A stretch of DNA of 64,000 nt, taken from assembly GCA_965153355.1 (NCBI GenBank), contig OZ231127.1, positions 66,836,001 through 66,900,000 on the forward strand, given 5' to 3'. The notes beneath the pieces were generated by a model. That model saw nothing but the letters and a program-made list of their open reading frames with translations, made no database searches and had not been told where the DNA came from. Below are positions 1 through 9,987 of this stretch, in pieces; the first letter of the stretch is position 1; each line of letters starts with the position of its first letter. The DNA is from Flaccisagitta enflata. Lineage: Eukaryota > Chaetognatha > Sagittoidea > Aphragmophora. A program made the translations under genes and the position numbers.

Positions 1-98
1 TGCTCCTTCTTGTGTTTGTGCTTGTGCTTGTTCTTGTTATTTTTCGTGTTCTTCTTCTTGTGCTTGTGCTTGTGCTTGTTCTTGTGCTTGTTGCTTGT
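1..98. repeat. CTTGTG-type hexamer repeat
   Basis: Degenerate tandem repeat of CTTGTG/CTTGTT units from the window edge, so the array may begin upstream. From here to 485 the sequence is T-rich with no supported gene. Confidence 0.85.
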
Positions 99-483
99 CC
101 ACACTTTATTCTTCTTTTTTTTGTCCCTGTGGCAACACACCTTTCTATTTACTGACCAGGTAATATAAGACGAAATTGTCTGTTACCTTACTGTCCGTTT
201 TCAACACTTCCCAACGTTTTGTTCTCCATCCTCAAACTCTAAGCACCCAAATCTTTCTTCTTCTTTTTTTTCAATCGCCATCTTTTTTTTTTTTCCTTCT
301 GTTATCTTCTTTCCTTTTTTTTGTTTCCCTTTGGGCGCTGAATTTCCTCCGTCTTCTGGCCTCGCATGTCACATGTCACATTCAAAGTTTAAATCTCCAT
401 TTTTGTGATTTGAAAGATTTCTTCCTTTTTTTCCCTTTTTATTCGATTTTTTTATTCTTTCTTTTTTTCGGTTGAATTGCAAA

Positions 484-619
<136 letters not shown>

Positions 620-841
620 CATTCTTTTGTCAGCCAAAATTTAAGCTTCTTCTATAAAATTCTCTTTCGCAGTTATATTTATTCCCGAGAATTGCCGCTT
701 TTTCCATAAAATTTACTTCTGTCGTTTGCATCACGTTTAAGGTTCACTTAATTTTACCTCGAGCTTCTTCCATTCAGATTATTAGAAGAAAATCTATCTT
801 CACCATGTTGTTTGGTCTCTTTTCTGTAATCGTCTTTACAC

Positions 842-950
842 AGAACAAGGCCAGATACACGGCTAATAAGTAGCCGCTTGCTTGGGGAGGGGCTGCAATG
901 CGGTCATGGGTGGGCAGGGGTAGTTTCTTGGTGGAGGCTGTAATATGGTT
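842..950 (+). mobile_element. AACAAGGCC-type dispersed element, 5' part
   Basis: Begins ACAAGGCCAGATACACGGCT, the head sequence shared with copies at 17369 and 60067. It runs into a GGGGAGGGGCTGCAATGCGG stretch repeated nearly exactly at 63930-63998. The usual GGACGGACC-rich tail is absent, so this is a truncated or divergent copy. Confidence 0.6.
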
Positions 951-1019
951 CAGAATTCATCGTTTCAGTCGATTTCACCTAATCCAAAACTTCGCGTTAC
1001 CCACTTACAGACCTACCTA

Positions 1020-1557
1020 CAGTAGATCTCGTCTAGACTTGAGATAACGGGGGCAAGCATTGTGGAAAAACAAATGAAGCCAGGGGAGTGATATTTGAAA
1101 CATAGACTTATAAAGGGATAGTTTATTACCCATGATAGCTGGTTGCTATGGAAACGCATTTCTATGTATTTTCGCTAAAATATCAATACTTTGAGAAATT
1201 TTTTGAGGGAACATTTTTTAAAATCAAATTTGCTACAACTTTCCCACAGTATGTTCTGTAAGAATGTCGCTCGTTTAACGGTTGCTGGGGTCGTCACATG
1301 GATGCGCTCCTGCAAGCGGCCAAACAGCGATATTCTTACAGGCCTGTGGAAAATACTATAGGTATTTTAACAATGTTAAAAATTTCTCAGCATTGATATT
1401 TAGCGAGAGCCAGCTGGAAATGTGTTTCCATGGCTCAGCTATCATGGGGAATTAAGCATCCTTTGACTAGTCTATGATCAAAATATCGCTCCCCTGCCTT
1501 CATTCCTCATTCCACAATGCTTGCCCCCGTTATCTCAAGTCTAGACGAGATCTACTG
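1020..1557. mobile_element. TA-flanked long terminal inverted repeat element
   Basis: The left end CAGTAGATCTCGTCTAGAC is matched in reverse complement at the right end (GTCTAGACGAGATCTACTG), and both ends are flanked by TA. The inverted match continues with mismatches for roughly 190 bases per arm: the TAACGGGGGCAAGCATTGTG block, the CATGATAGCTGG block and the TGGAAACGCATTTC block all recur inverted. It has no coding capacity. TA duplication and a CAG start are known for Tc1/mariner/pogo-type elements, so a non-autonomous member is likely, but no transposase links it. Confidence 0.75.
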
Positions 1558-1621
1558 TACTTACACAGCCTTTTAAAGAGTCGCTTAGCAAGCGACTTAA
1601 AAGCTACCTATTTAGTGTCCA

Positions 1622-1780
1622 CCCTCACACACAGCCCCAATTTCTGCCCACCACCATTGCTCTATCTCTACCACCTCCACCACCACCAATTTCAACACCC
1701 TACCACCGACATCTCTACCTTTCTCCTCCTCCTCCTCCTCCTCCTCCTCCTCCTCCTCCTCCTCCTCCTCCTCCTCCTTA
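1622..1780. repeat. Pyrimidine-rich CCA and (CTC)n tract
   Basis: CCACCACC-rich sequence leads into about 18 CTC/TCC trinucleotides at 1722-1777. A reading frame gives poly-leucine only; I do not consider it coding. Confidence 0.8.
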
Positions 1781-1929
1781 TTTCATGCAGCCGGCACTGC
1801 GGCCGCGGTTACCGTTTCTTTTTCGAAGGCACTTGATTCAATTCCAAACGGTTTCGCCAAATGCCCCATTTTTAAGCCCATTTCTAAGCCCATATTTTCG
1901 TATCCTCGTTAAATTCTCATCATTTTTTT

Positions 1930-2250
1930 GAAAATGTTTTGAGGATAAGAAAGACAGAGTGGAAGAGGAAAGTGGAGGTAAGGAAGAGGAAGAATGTTAG
2001 GAGGAAGAAGAGCCGGAGAGGAGGAAGGAATAAAGTAATCAAAGAGGAGAGGTGCAGGGAGGAATAAAAGAATGCAGGAAGAAAGGAAGGAAGGGAGTAA
2101 GGAAGGAAGGAAGGAAGGAAGGAAGGAAGGAAGGAAGGAAGGAAGGAAGGAAGGAAGGAAGGAAGGAAGGAAGGAAGGAAGGAAGGAAGGAAGGAAAAAT
2201 GAAAGAAAGAGGGAGAGAAAGGAAGGAAGGAAGGAAAGAAATAGGGAAAA
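1930..2250. repeat. Purine-rich tract with (GGAA)n
   Basis: A pure GGAA tetranucleotide array (about 2096-2196) within a longer A/G-rich stretch. It abuts the GGCAGCGG palindromic element at 2262. Confidence 0.9.
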
Positions 2251-2261
2251 TAAATAGTCGC

Positions 2262-2729
2262 AAAAGCGTTAGATGGTCAGCGGTACCCGTGCCCTGCTTA
2301 AGTAGGTTGTGGTTTAAGTTGAGGGAGGAGCGGGGCAGCGGCCCCGATGGAATTATTGACCTATGCTTTCACACATATGGGGGAATATTCTCCTCCTCCT
2401 CCTTCTTCTTCTTCTCCTCCTCCGCACCCCCTTCCCCCCAGCCTCCAGGCCCATATCTCAGTCTGGAGGCCCATATCCCAGCCTCAAGGCCCAAATCCCT
2501 GTAATTTGGGCCTTGGGGTTGGGTTTCCGGCCTTGAGGGTGGGATTTGGGCCTCAAGGCTGGAATTTCGGCCTCCAGGCTGGGATATTGGCCCCCAGGCT
2601 GAGACAAGGGCCTGGAGACTGGGGGGAGGGGGGTACGAAGAAGGAGAAGGAGAAGAAGAGGGAGGAGGGGAAAATTCCCCATATGTGTGAAAATATAGGT
2701 CATCGACCCCTTTGGGGCCACTGCCCAAA
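2262..2729. mobile_element. GGCAGCGGCCCC palindromic element with GGCC minisatellite core
   Basis: Opens with AGTCGCAAAAGCGTTAGATG and GGTCAGCGGTACCC, then GGGCAGCGGCCCC and a TATGCTTTCACACATATGGG block. The end (2670-2729) is the reverse complement of the second part: CCCCATATGTGTGAAAATAT, GGTCATCGACCCC, TTTGGGGCCACTGCCC. Between the arms, CTCCTTCTTC tracts mirror GAAGGAGAAG tracts and enclose about eight ~23-bp units with GGCCTCAAGGC-type cores that invert midway. The whole can fold into one long hairpin. Related copies lie at 12275-12660, 14595-15000, 15160-15620 and 41363-41840. It carries no gene. Confidence 0.75.
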
Positions 2730-3050
2730 AGGAGGGAAAGAAGGTAGAAAGGGAGTAAGAAAGAAAGAACGGAAGGAGGAAAGAGAGAAAGAAAGCAAGC
2801 CAGCAAGCCAGCAAGAAAGCAAACAAGCAAGAAAGGAAGGGCGGGACTGTAAAAAGGAAGGGGAGTTTTGGGGAGGTAAAGAAGAAGGAAGATGTAAGGA
2901 ACGGAGAAGGAAGGAAAGAAGCGGGGAATGAAACAAGAAAAGAAAGAGATGAAAAAGAAGGAGAGGAAGGAAGAAAACAATAGAGAAAAAAAAAGAAAAA
3001 AGAAAAGAAAAAAGAGAAAAAGAGAAAGAAGAAATTTAGAAAGAGGGTTT
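2730..3050. repeat. Purine-rich low-complexity stretch
   Basis: Almost uninterrupted A/G sequence (GAAAG, GGAAG, AAGCAAGC motifs). Open frames here, including the long minus-strand one, are compositional artefacts rich in F/L/S or K/E/R. Confidence 0.85.
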
Positions 3051-3154
3051 AAAAACCGTTTTTTCGTGTCTCTTTCCAGTTCATCCACCATAAATTTTTC
3101 GTGAAAATCCTCGTCACTTTAAATCCTCTTCCGACTCTTCATATCTCTGCGCCG

Positions 3155-3257
<103 letters not shown>

Positions 3258-3502
3258 ACTCACTTCTTTATCAATTGTTGTTATCTTTTTTGAAAAATTT
3301 CATCCAGGGAATAAAGCGCCCTGTGCCGAGCGGTGGATAGAGAGAGAGAGAGAGAGAGACTGAAAGGCAGAGACAGACAGAGACAGAAAAAGAAAGACAG
3401 ACAGAGACTGAAAGAAAAGGAGAGAGAAAGAGTAGGAGGAAGGGAAGGAGAAAAAGAAAGAGACACAGAGAGAACATTGATGAAGTTCAACAGAAATTAG
3501 GA

Positions 3503-3555
3503 CAGACAGACAGACAGACAGACAGACCGACAGACAGACAGACAGACAGACAGAA

Positions 3556-3594
<39 letters not shown>

Positions 3595-3650
3595 GTGACA
3601 GACAGATGGAAAGATAGAAAAACAGACAGACAAACAGATAGACAGACAGG
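3503..3650. repeat. (GACA)n microsatellite
   Basis: Tandem GACA/CAGA tetranucleotides with few interruptions. Bases 3651-3960 hold nothing recognisable apart from an A/G-rich patch. Confidence 0.95.
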
Positions 3651-3967
3651 AAGAAGAAATCATATCACATCGCGCAATTTTTCCTTTTGAACGCCTTTCC
3701 TTTTCGTATATTTCCTTATTTGCAAAAAAAAAAGAAGAGAGACAAGATGGAAAGAAGGAAAAGAACGCGGAGAGGCAAGCAAGCAAGCAGGAAGGAAGGA
3801 AAATGGTTTTTGAATTATGTTTTGCCCAAATTTACGACATTTGGAAAAAAGGATTTTTTTTATTTTTTGATTTGTCGCTGGGAATTGATTTTCTTCTTTG
3901 CCTGAAGGCGGCGCCGCCGGTGCCTTTTTCCACCCAAACGCGCCTCGCGACGCCGCCACTTTGAAAA

Positions 3968-4055
3968 GGAGGAGAGAAGAAAAAGAAAAAGAAAAAGAAA
4001 AAGAAAAAGAAAAAGAAAAAGAAAAAGAAAAAGAAAAAGAAAAAGAAGAAGAAGA
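3968..4055. repeat. (GAAAAA)n hexamer array
   Basis: About 13 GAAAAA hexamers ending in GAAGAAGAA. The next 400 bases (to ~4480) show no gene or repeat I can identify. Confidence 0.92.
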
Positions 4056-4494
4056 AGGAATGCGGCTTGGAGGGGTGGAGGTGGGAGTAGAAGTTTGATG
4101 GACTGAAATTTGAAAGGTATGGAGTGAAGCGGACTTCGGGAAAGGCAGAAAGGTCAGTTTAGAGTCAGACTAGCCGGAAAAGTGAGGATACCATGAGAAC
4201 CATGAGAATTCATGTTTCTTTCTTTACAATGAGGAAGCTATTTTCATGAATCCAAATGCATGTCTGTTTAACTCAATCAGCTGAGGGTCTTAGTTTGAAA
4301 ATCGATAATTTTGAAAACATGTGAACTAGAGGGGTCACTCGCAAACACGCTTTTTCCCTTTTTCCCTGGGCTGTTGTCAACAAAAAGAAAATAAAAAAAA
4401 GACATCGGCAAAACAGAATGTAGAATTCTTGTGTCGCGGTATTTTGGAGAAAATCAAGTTTTTGGGCGGTTTCTCCGTTGGTTAAAAGCGGCTC

Positions 4495-5150
4495 TGGCAG
4501 AGGTGATGGAGGTGGTTGAGGCGGAGGCGGCTGTGGCGGAGTTGGTGGTGACAGTGGTGGTAGTAGCGATGGCGGTGACGTTGGCGGTGGTAGTGGTGGT
4601 GATGGTGATGTCGGTGGCGGTGGCGGTGGCCGCGGTGGATTGGTAGTGGTCGTCGTAGTGATGGTGTAAGTGGCGGCGGAAGCGATAAACAGTCAGCGGA
4701 CAAAACATAATAGGTATATATATCATACCTTTGGTTTTTATCCAGCATGATGATAGTAAACAAAATAGTGTATGCAACAACCAGTGGTTTAGATAACACC
4801 CGGCTGTAATATTACAAAATTGTAGCATTACAGCCGGCTGTAATTCTAACTACCTGTTGTTGAATACAACATTTTGTTTGTTACAGCTGGCAATAACTTG
4901 ACCAACTGATTGTCGCATACAATATTTTGTTTTTGAGCAGTATGTTGAATTAAAGCCCGTGTTATGATATATATATACCTATAGTGTTTTGTCCACTGAC
5001 TGTAAAGGTAACGGACACAAAGGCGACATTGTTGATGACGACGACGGCGATGATAACGTCGACGACGGTTTTGGCGGCCACTTCCGGCGTCTTCATCGTC
5101 GTCGACGTCTTCATCGTCTTCATCGTCGTCGTCGTCGCCTTTTCAACTTT
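4495..5150. repeat. Divergent GGT/GGC and GAC/GTC triplet repeats
   Basis: Degenerate GGTGGC-type triplets (4495-4675) and GACGAC/GTCGTC triplets (5035-5145) lie either side of the 313-bp element at 4690-5002. A coding origin cannot be excluded from triplet periodicity alone, but no protein family is recognisable. Confidence 0.6.
4690..5002. mobile_element. MITE-like element with TAAA target duplication
   Basis: Left end CAGTCAGCGGACAAAAC and right end GTTTTGTCCACTGACTG are near-perfect inverted repeats. They continue inward through a TAGGTATATATATCATA block. The insertion is flanked on both sides by TAAA (4686-4689 and 5003-5006). Internal GCCGGCTGTAAT palindromes are present. It has no coding potential, which fits a miniature inverted-repeat transposable element; the superfamily is not determined. 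Confidence 0.8.
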
Positions 5151-6370
5151 CAATTTGGTTGTCAACTTCAATTTTCTTTGTTTGTTTTGACCTCTTGACT
5201 TCAACAGACTCGAGAAAACGAAAAATAGAAAATTCTGCCTCAAACCTCGAAAATTCACCCAAAAAAAGGAGAAAGGGAGAGCAAAAGGAGAAAAAAAAAT
5301 AGATTCAAGGAGGAAATGTTTCAAAATCAAAACAGAACAGAGAGAGAGAGAGAGAGAGAGAGACGCACCTTGCGGCCCTTACCTCCTTTGGGCATATCCT
5401 ATCAGATTTTTTTGTGTTTCTAGAGCAAAAAATGCAAATTCAGTTTTAGTTTTATCCCGAAAAATTTTGTTTTATCCATTCATTCATTTTTTCGTCCATC
5501 CATTTGTCCATTCATTCTTCCATTCATGACATTTCAGCACAACTAGTTAGTAAAGATAAACATCTACGCTAAAAGAAAAACGAAATGTAAATGACATAGC
5601 AATTTAGCATTTCTCTTCATTTGCATTATTCATCAAATGATATTATTCGATATATCAAACGAAGATATGTTATTCGTGATTTGATAATTAGCAATTGATA
5701 ACTAACTTAACTCGCAAACTCTGATGCATGATAATCGACTTGATGATTGCATGTAAAATCGACCTTTTACAAATACGTCGTTATCATACATTTCCTCTTT
5801 CTGTCTCTGTCGAATTAATTATTCAACATGTATATCGTATATCAAATACTCGATATTGGATTTATCTCATATTTAATCTTTGAAAAGGAATCAAGCTAGA
5901 CGAGACATTCATTTGCAAGCTAAGAGTCACGTCATCCACGTTCTGCACTCGATGCTTCCATCGCTCATTTTGTTTCCTCCATTGTGATAGAAAAAAAAGT
6001 AGCTACAATATTGAACAAATTATGGCAAAACAAATTCAACGTTGTTTTATTTTTTCATATCACAAAAATGCTTGATTTTGATGACAAAGTCGAGTGACCA
6101 GCCTCTCTTGACGACAATTGAATTTCATAACTACTCATTTTTCCATGTGGTCCTCCCTCACCTTTCACCTCCCCACACCTCCCCCAACACTCACCCCTTC
6201 CATTCACCCCTTTTTACACCCATAAAAGCCTCATCATTGGTTGCAAAGCGAGGGTAGTGGACCACGACTACTGGTAGTCTCTGCGGTATTTGCCTACGTG
6301 ATTGGAAGAATTTGGATCATAACCGATGTCCCAGTTTGGTCCATTCACAAGGTCAAAAGGTAAGCTCAAT
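5151..6370. other. AT-rich stretch without recognised gene
   Basis: Contains a short GA microsatellite (5341-5364), CATTCATT-like repeats near 5475-5525 and a CCT/CAC-rich patch near 6150-6220. I see no convincing exon, RNA gene or transposon end. Confidence 0.55.
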
Positions 6371-6378
6371 TTCATATA

Positions 6379-7369
6379 CACTGCGAACTATAAAAAAGAT
6401 TACAGCTGTTTTAAAAGTCATTTCTCATTAAAAAATGACTTTTCAATATTTTTTGTAAGAAATAGAAAAAGTGTCATCAAATGAAGCAAATGTCACAAAT
6501 CCCATGACTTTTCATCATTTTTTTTAGATTTTATGATAAAATGAAGATAATAGTGCCAGAATCTGTATCTGAACTTTAAATTCTTTAAGAAATATAAATA
6601 AGGGACCTTTTTTATTTGATTTGGTCATTTGCAGTGCAAGAAATCAATTGAAATCATAGATCATTTGAATGATATTCAAAAGAGCTTTCATTTGCCGCCA
6701 ATCTCACATATCTAGCTCAATTTGTATAGACGCAGTAAAGAAAAGACTGAAGAGTATTCATTTTCAAGTTTGAAAAGGCGCATCACCAAAATATACCCAT
6801 TTAACTTCAAATGAATGTGATTTCTAAATGAGTAAAGCTAGGAGGCTGGGATAGGTCTAGAATGAAAGATCTTTTGAAAATCTTTCAAATGGTCACTGAT
6901 TTTGTTTACTTTCTTCTATTGAAACATGGATATTTTGAGAGGAGAAAAAGATCGATATTTTTTATAATTTGTGTGATGAAAAAGTTCCCCCATTTAACAA
7001 TCATAAAGGGTTCAAATAAAGTAAAAATCTATCGAAATCAATGACCTAAAAAAAAACTTCAAAAAATCTGTCATTTGAGCCATTTCTGGAGTTCCTAGCT
7101 CAATTGGTTTACAAATTACAATAGATTTAGTAAAATTTGTCATTTACAAACTATAACAGAAAAAATGTTGTTTTCCCACTTAGGTTTTGATACATTTGTC
7201 TTCATTTTAAAATAAAATTCAAACAAATTGATCAAACTCAATGGGACTGGTGGCCAATTGTTCATTTTTTGAAGCTCTTTAAAATGCTCATGGATAACAA
7301 TAGGATTTGTTGAATTTAAACCATGTAAAACTATACTGAAAAATGTAACTTTTTTTATGAGTCGCACTG
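6379..7369 (+). mobile_element. TA-flanked ~1 kb transposon, copy 1
   Basis: The left end CACTGCGAACTATAAAAAAG and the inverted right end CAGTGCGACTCATAAAAAAA are similar, and each is flanked by TA. Most of the interior matches 13630-14587 in reverse complement (for example CCTAAGTGG, TTTGATACATTTGTCTTCAT, CTCAATGGGACTGGTGG, GAGATTGGCGGCAAATGAAA in inverted sense). No long frame exists, so it is a non-autonomous or decayed element. The TA duplication and CA(G/C)TG termini fit the Tc1/mariner group. Confidence 0.75.
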
Positions 7370-7469
7370 TATTCTTTCTTCTTTTATTGTGGGTCTTTTA
7401 TGTTGTTTCTTCACACATAAGCATAGAACAGACGTTGGGTAAGGCAAAATGTAGTTTGGTATCGGAATC

Positions 7470-7880
<411 letters not shown>

Positions 7881-8159
7881 TGTTGCTGTTTTTGATGAAA
7901 GTTGTTTTCATAGTTTTGTTGTTTGTTGTTTTGTTTTTCATTGTTTTGTTGATTTCATTGTTTTTGATTTTGTTGTGTTGTTTTTTTTACTTGAAAATTT
8001 GGCTTCCTTAAATCACAATGACGTACTGGTAATTTTTTGTGAATCGATTGACAAGTAGATATGACTCTAATTATATGATAGGAACATGAAAAGTGCTTGG
8101 AGCAAGAGTGTTTCTAAAATCGTCATGGTGGACCCAACCTATTGTATCATCCGTCTTAC

Positions 8160-8430
8160 TTTGAGATAGTCCGTCTTGTGCTTTGGGGCGTGTCAAAACG
8201 GCCATTTATGAAGCTAGTGACACAGAAAATGTGTCATTAACCCATGAAAAATATCGTTATGACACGGCCATTAAGGGCCGTAACAAAACGATCCTTTTTT
8301 GGTGTTACAACACTCATGGCATGCCGCAGTTTTGAAACACTTTTTTTTGGGCTTAAAAACACGCGTTTCATACAGTTGGCATACCGATGCTAAAAAACTA
8401 AATGTAGCTACTATTTTCTTGTATCAGTAG
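8160..8430. repeat. Diverged palindromic sequence related to 30370-30590
   Basis: Contains CATTAACCCATGAAAA, GGTGTTACAACAC and CAGTTGGCATACCGATGC blocks. They resemble the GTTGGTATGCCTGC / GTTACAACAC blocks of the inverted repeat at 30411-30565. It leads directly into the 23-bp array. Confidence 0.4.
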
Positions 8431-8499
8431 GCCCACTTTTTGCGTTTCTGAAACGCATAAATGTTAAGTTATGCAACGACAGCATTTAGTGTTTCAGAA

Positions 8500-8740
8500 A
8501 CCCCCTTTTTTGCGTTTCATTAACGCCATTTTTAGCGTTCCATTTACGCCATTTTTGGCGTTTCAGAAATGCCATTTTTGGCGTTTCAGAAACGCCATTT
8601 TAAGCGTTTCGGAAACGCCATTTTTGGCGTTTCAGAAATGTTATTTTTGGCGTTTCAGAAACGCCATTTTTAGCATTTCAGAAACGCCATTTTTGACATT
8701 TCAGAAACGCCATTTTTGGCATTTCATAAACACCAAAATG
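8500..8740. repeat. 23-bp palindromic minisatellite
   Basis: About ten head-to-tail units of GGCGTTTCAGAAACGCC followed by ATTTTT. The 17-bp core is a perfect palindrome around one base (GGCGTTTC-A-GAAACGCC), so each unit can form its own hairpin. Units differ by one or two substitutions, some compensated between arms. The frame through it (FRNAIF-like) is not thought to be a gene. Confidence 0.9.
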
Positions 8741-8845
8741 TGAAGGAAGGAAACACCACTTATTAGCTTTTGGTAAAAGCAAAAAAAGATTGTTCTTGAA
8801 GCGCCCATTCTTGTATTATTAATAAAATGCTTTGTTTTGACCAAG

Positions 8846-9187
8846 AAAAAAAAACAAAGCTGGATATGCAGCCAATACATGTTGCAGACGAGTGGGCAGG
8901 AGCGGAAATGCTTGTTTTTTCCACTTTTGCACACAGACTGACGGACAGACTACTGGACAGACAAAGCCTCTTATAGAGAAGCCAATCCGCAACTAACAAG
9001 GCCTGATAAGGGCTACCTCAGTCGAGTGTGGGTGGTCAGGGGCCATATTTGAGGTCAGGGGAGCATTTGGGCATGAGCGGCATAGATGCTGAAAAAGTAA
9101 TTGTGACGGATGGACCAACAGATGGATGAATTGATGGACGGATGGACCGGGGTGCAGAGACTAGAGTCGCGTAGCATGCGACTGAAA
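8846..9187 (+). mobile_element. Two tandem AACAAGGCC/GTCGCGTGC-type elements
   Basis: First copy 8846-8992: diverged head, GTGGGCAGGAGC, CACTTTTGCACACAGACTGA, repeated GACGGACAGAC, then AAAGCCTCTTATAGAG and CCGCAACTAA. A second copy begins at 8998 (AAGGCCTGATAAGGGCTAC, CAGTCGAGTGTGGG). It ends with GAGTCGCGTAGCATGCGACT, a terminal hairpin. No promoter or coding frame is seen. A short non-autonomous transposon or SINE-like unit are both possible; the shared inverted GTCGCGTGC ends favour the former. Confidence 0.65.
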
Positions 9188-9235
9188 ACCACTACTCAAG
9201 AGGAGGAAGGCGATGAATCCTTATTTTGCTTAAGA

Positions 9236-9562
9236 ATAAGGCCAGAGACATGGCTACCTAGTTGCCTGCTGGTGGGCAGGGGCAGCAATAAACAAGTCAT
9301 CCAATGATTGCATATGGTCAGCGGTACCCAATGCCCTGCTTGGAGTGATCAGCTGAAGAAGTAGAGTGAGAGCACTCAGAGCAGGGAGCGGCCCCAAAGG
9401 GCCGATGTCATGTAGGACAGGGATGCATCTAAAACGCTTGATTCCCCACTTTTCAACTCCGACGGAACAACATACCAATGGACCAACAGACAAATAGACC
9501 AATAGACCAACAAATGGATAAAGCCTTTGATAGAGTTGCATGTCCGCAACTAAAAAGACGCT
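9236..9562 (+). mobile_element. Composite full-length member of the AACAAGGCC family
   Basis: Shows the module order most clearly: ATAAGGCCAGAGACATGGCT head; GGTGGGCAGGGGCAGCA; GGTCAGCGGTACCC with TGCCCTGCTTGGAGTGATCA; GGGAGCGGCCCCAAAGGGCC; an ACGCTTGATTCCCCACTTTT bridge; GGACCAACAGAC repeats; and the tail TAGAGTTGCATGTCCGCAAC followed by TAAAAA. It shows that the GGCAGCGG modules seen alone elsewhere are internal parts of this family. Confidence 0.7.
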
Positions 9563-9582
9563 TGGCTGCGTGAGTCCAGAGA

Positions 9583-9975
9583 AAACAAAGTTGGATACAC
9601 AGCAGCACCTGATGCCCTTCTTGGAGTGATCAAGTGGCGTAGTGGAGTGAGAGCAGGGCAGCGGCTTCAAAGAGCCAATCTCTGTAGGACGCAGGGTTGA
9701 ATTTTGAGACGTTCTGAGGCAGATTTGACGTCGGGATGGCAGTATTTAGTCCAAAAGAGCAGATTTGAGATATGGGGGGCAGGCTTGAGGCCTAGAGGAC
9801 AACTTTGAGGACTGAAGAGTTGATTTGAGGCCTGGAGGGTGGATTTGAGGTCTAGAGGGCTGATTTGAGGTCTTGAGGGCAGGTATGAGGTCTGGAGAGC
9901 TGATTTGAGCTCTCAAGGGCTAAATTAAGGTCTGAAAGGGCTAATTTGAGGGCTCAAAGGGACAAAATCAGGCCT
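9583..9975 (+). repeat. Second composite element with GGCCTGGAGGGCTGATTTGA minisatellite
   Basis: Restarts with AACAAAGTTGGATACACAGC, then the GGAGTGATCAAGTGG and GGGCAGCGG modules. About twelve degenerate ~22-bp units follow (GATTTGAGG(C/T)CTGGAGGGC) up to the foldback element at 9988, which appears to interrupt it. Confidence 0.65.
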
Positions 9976-9987
9976 GAGCCAGCAGAC

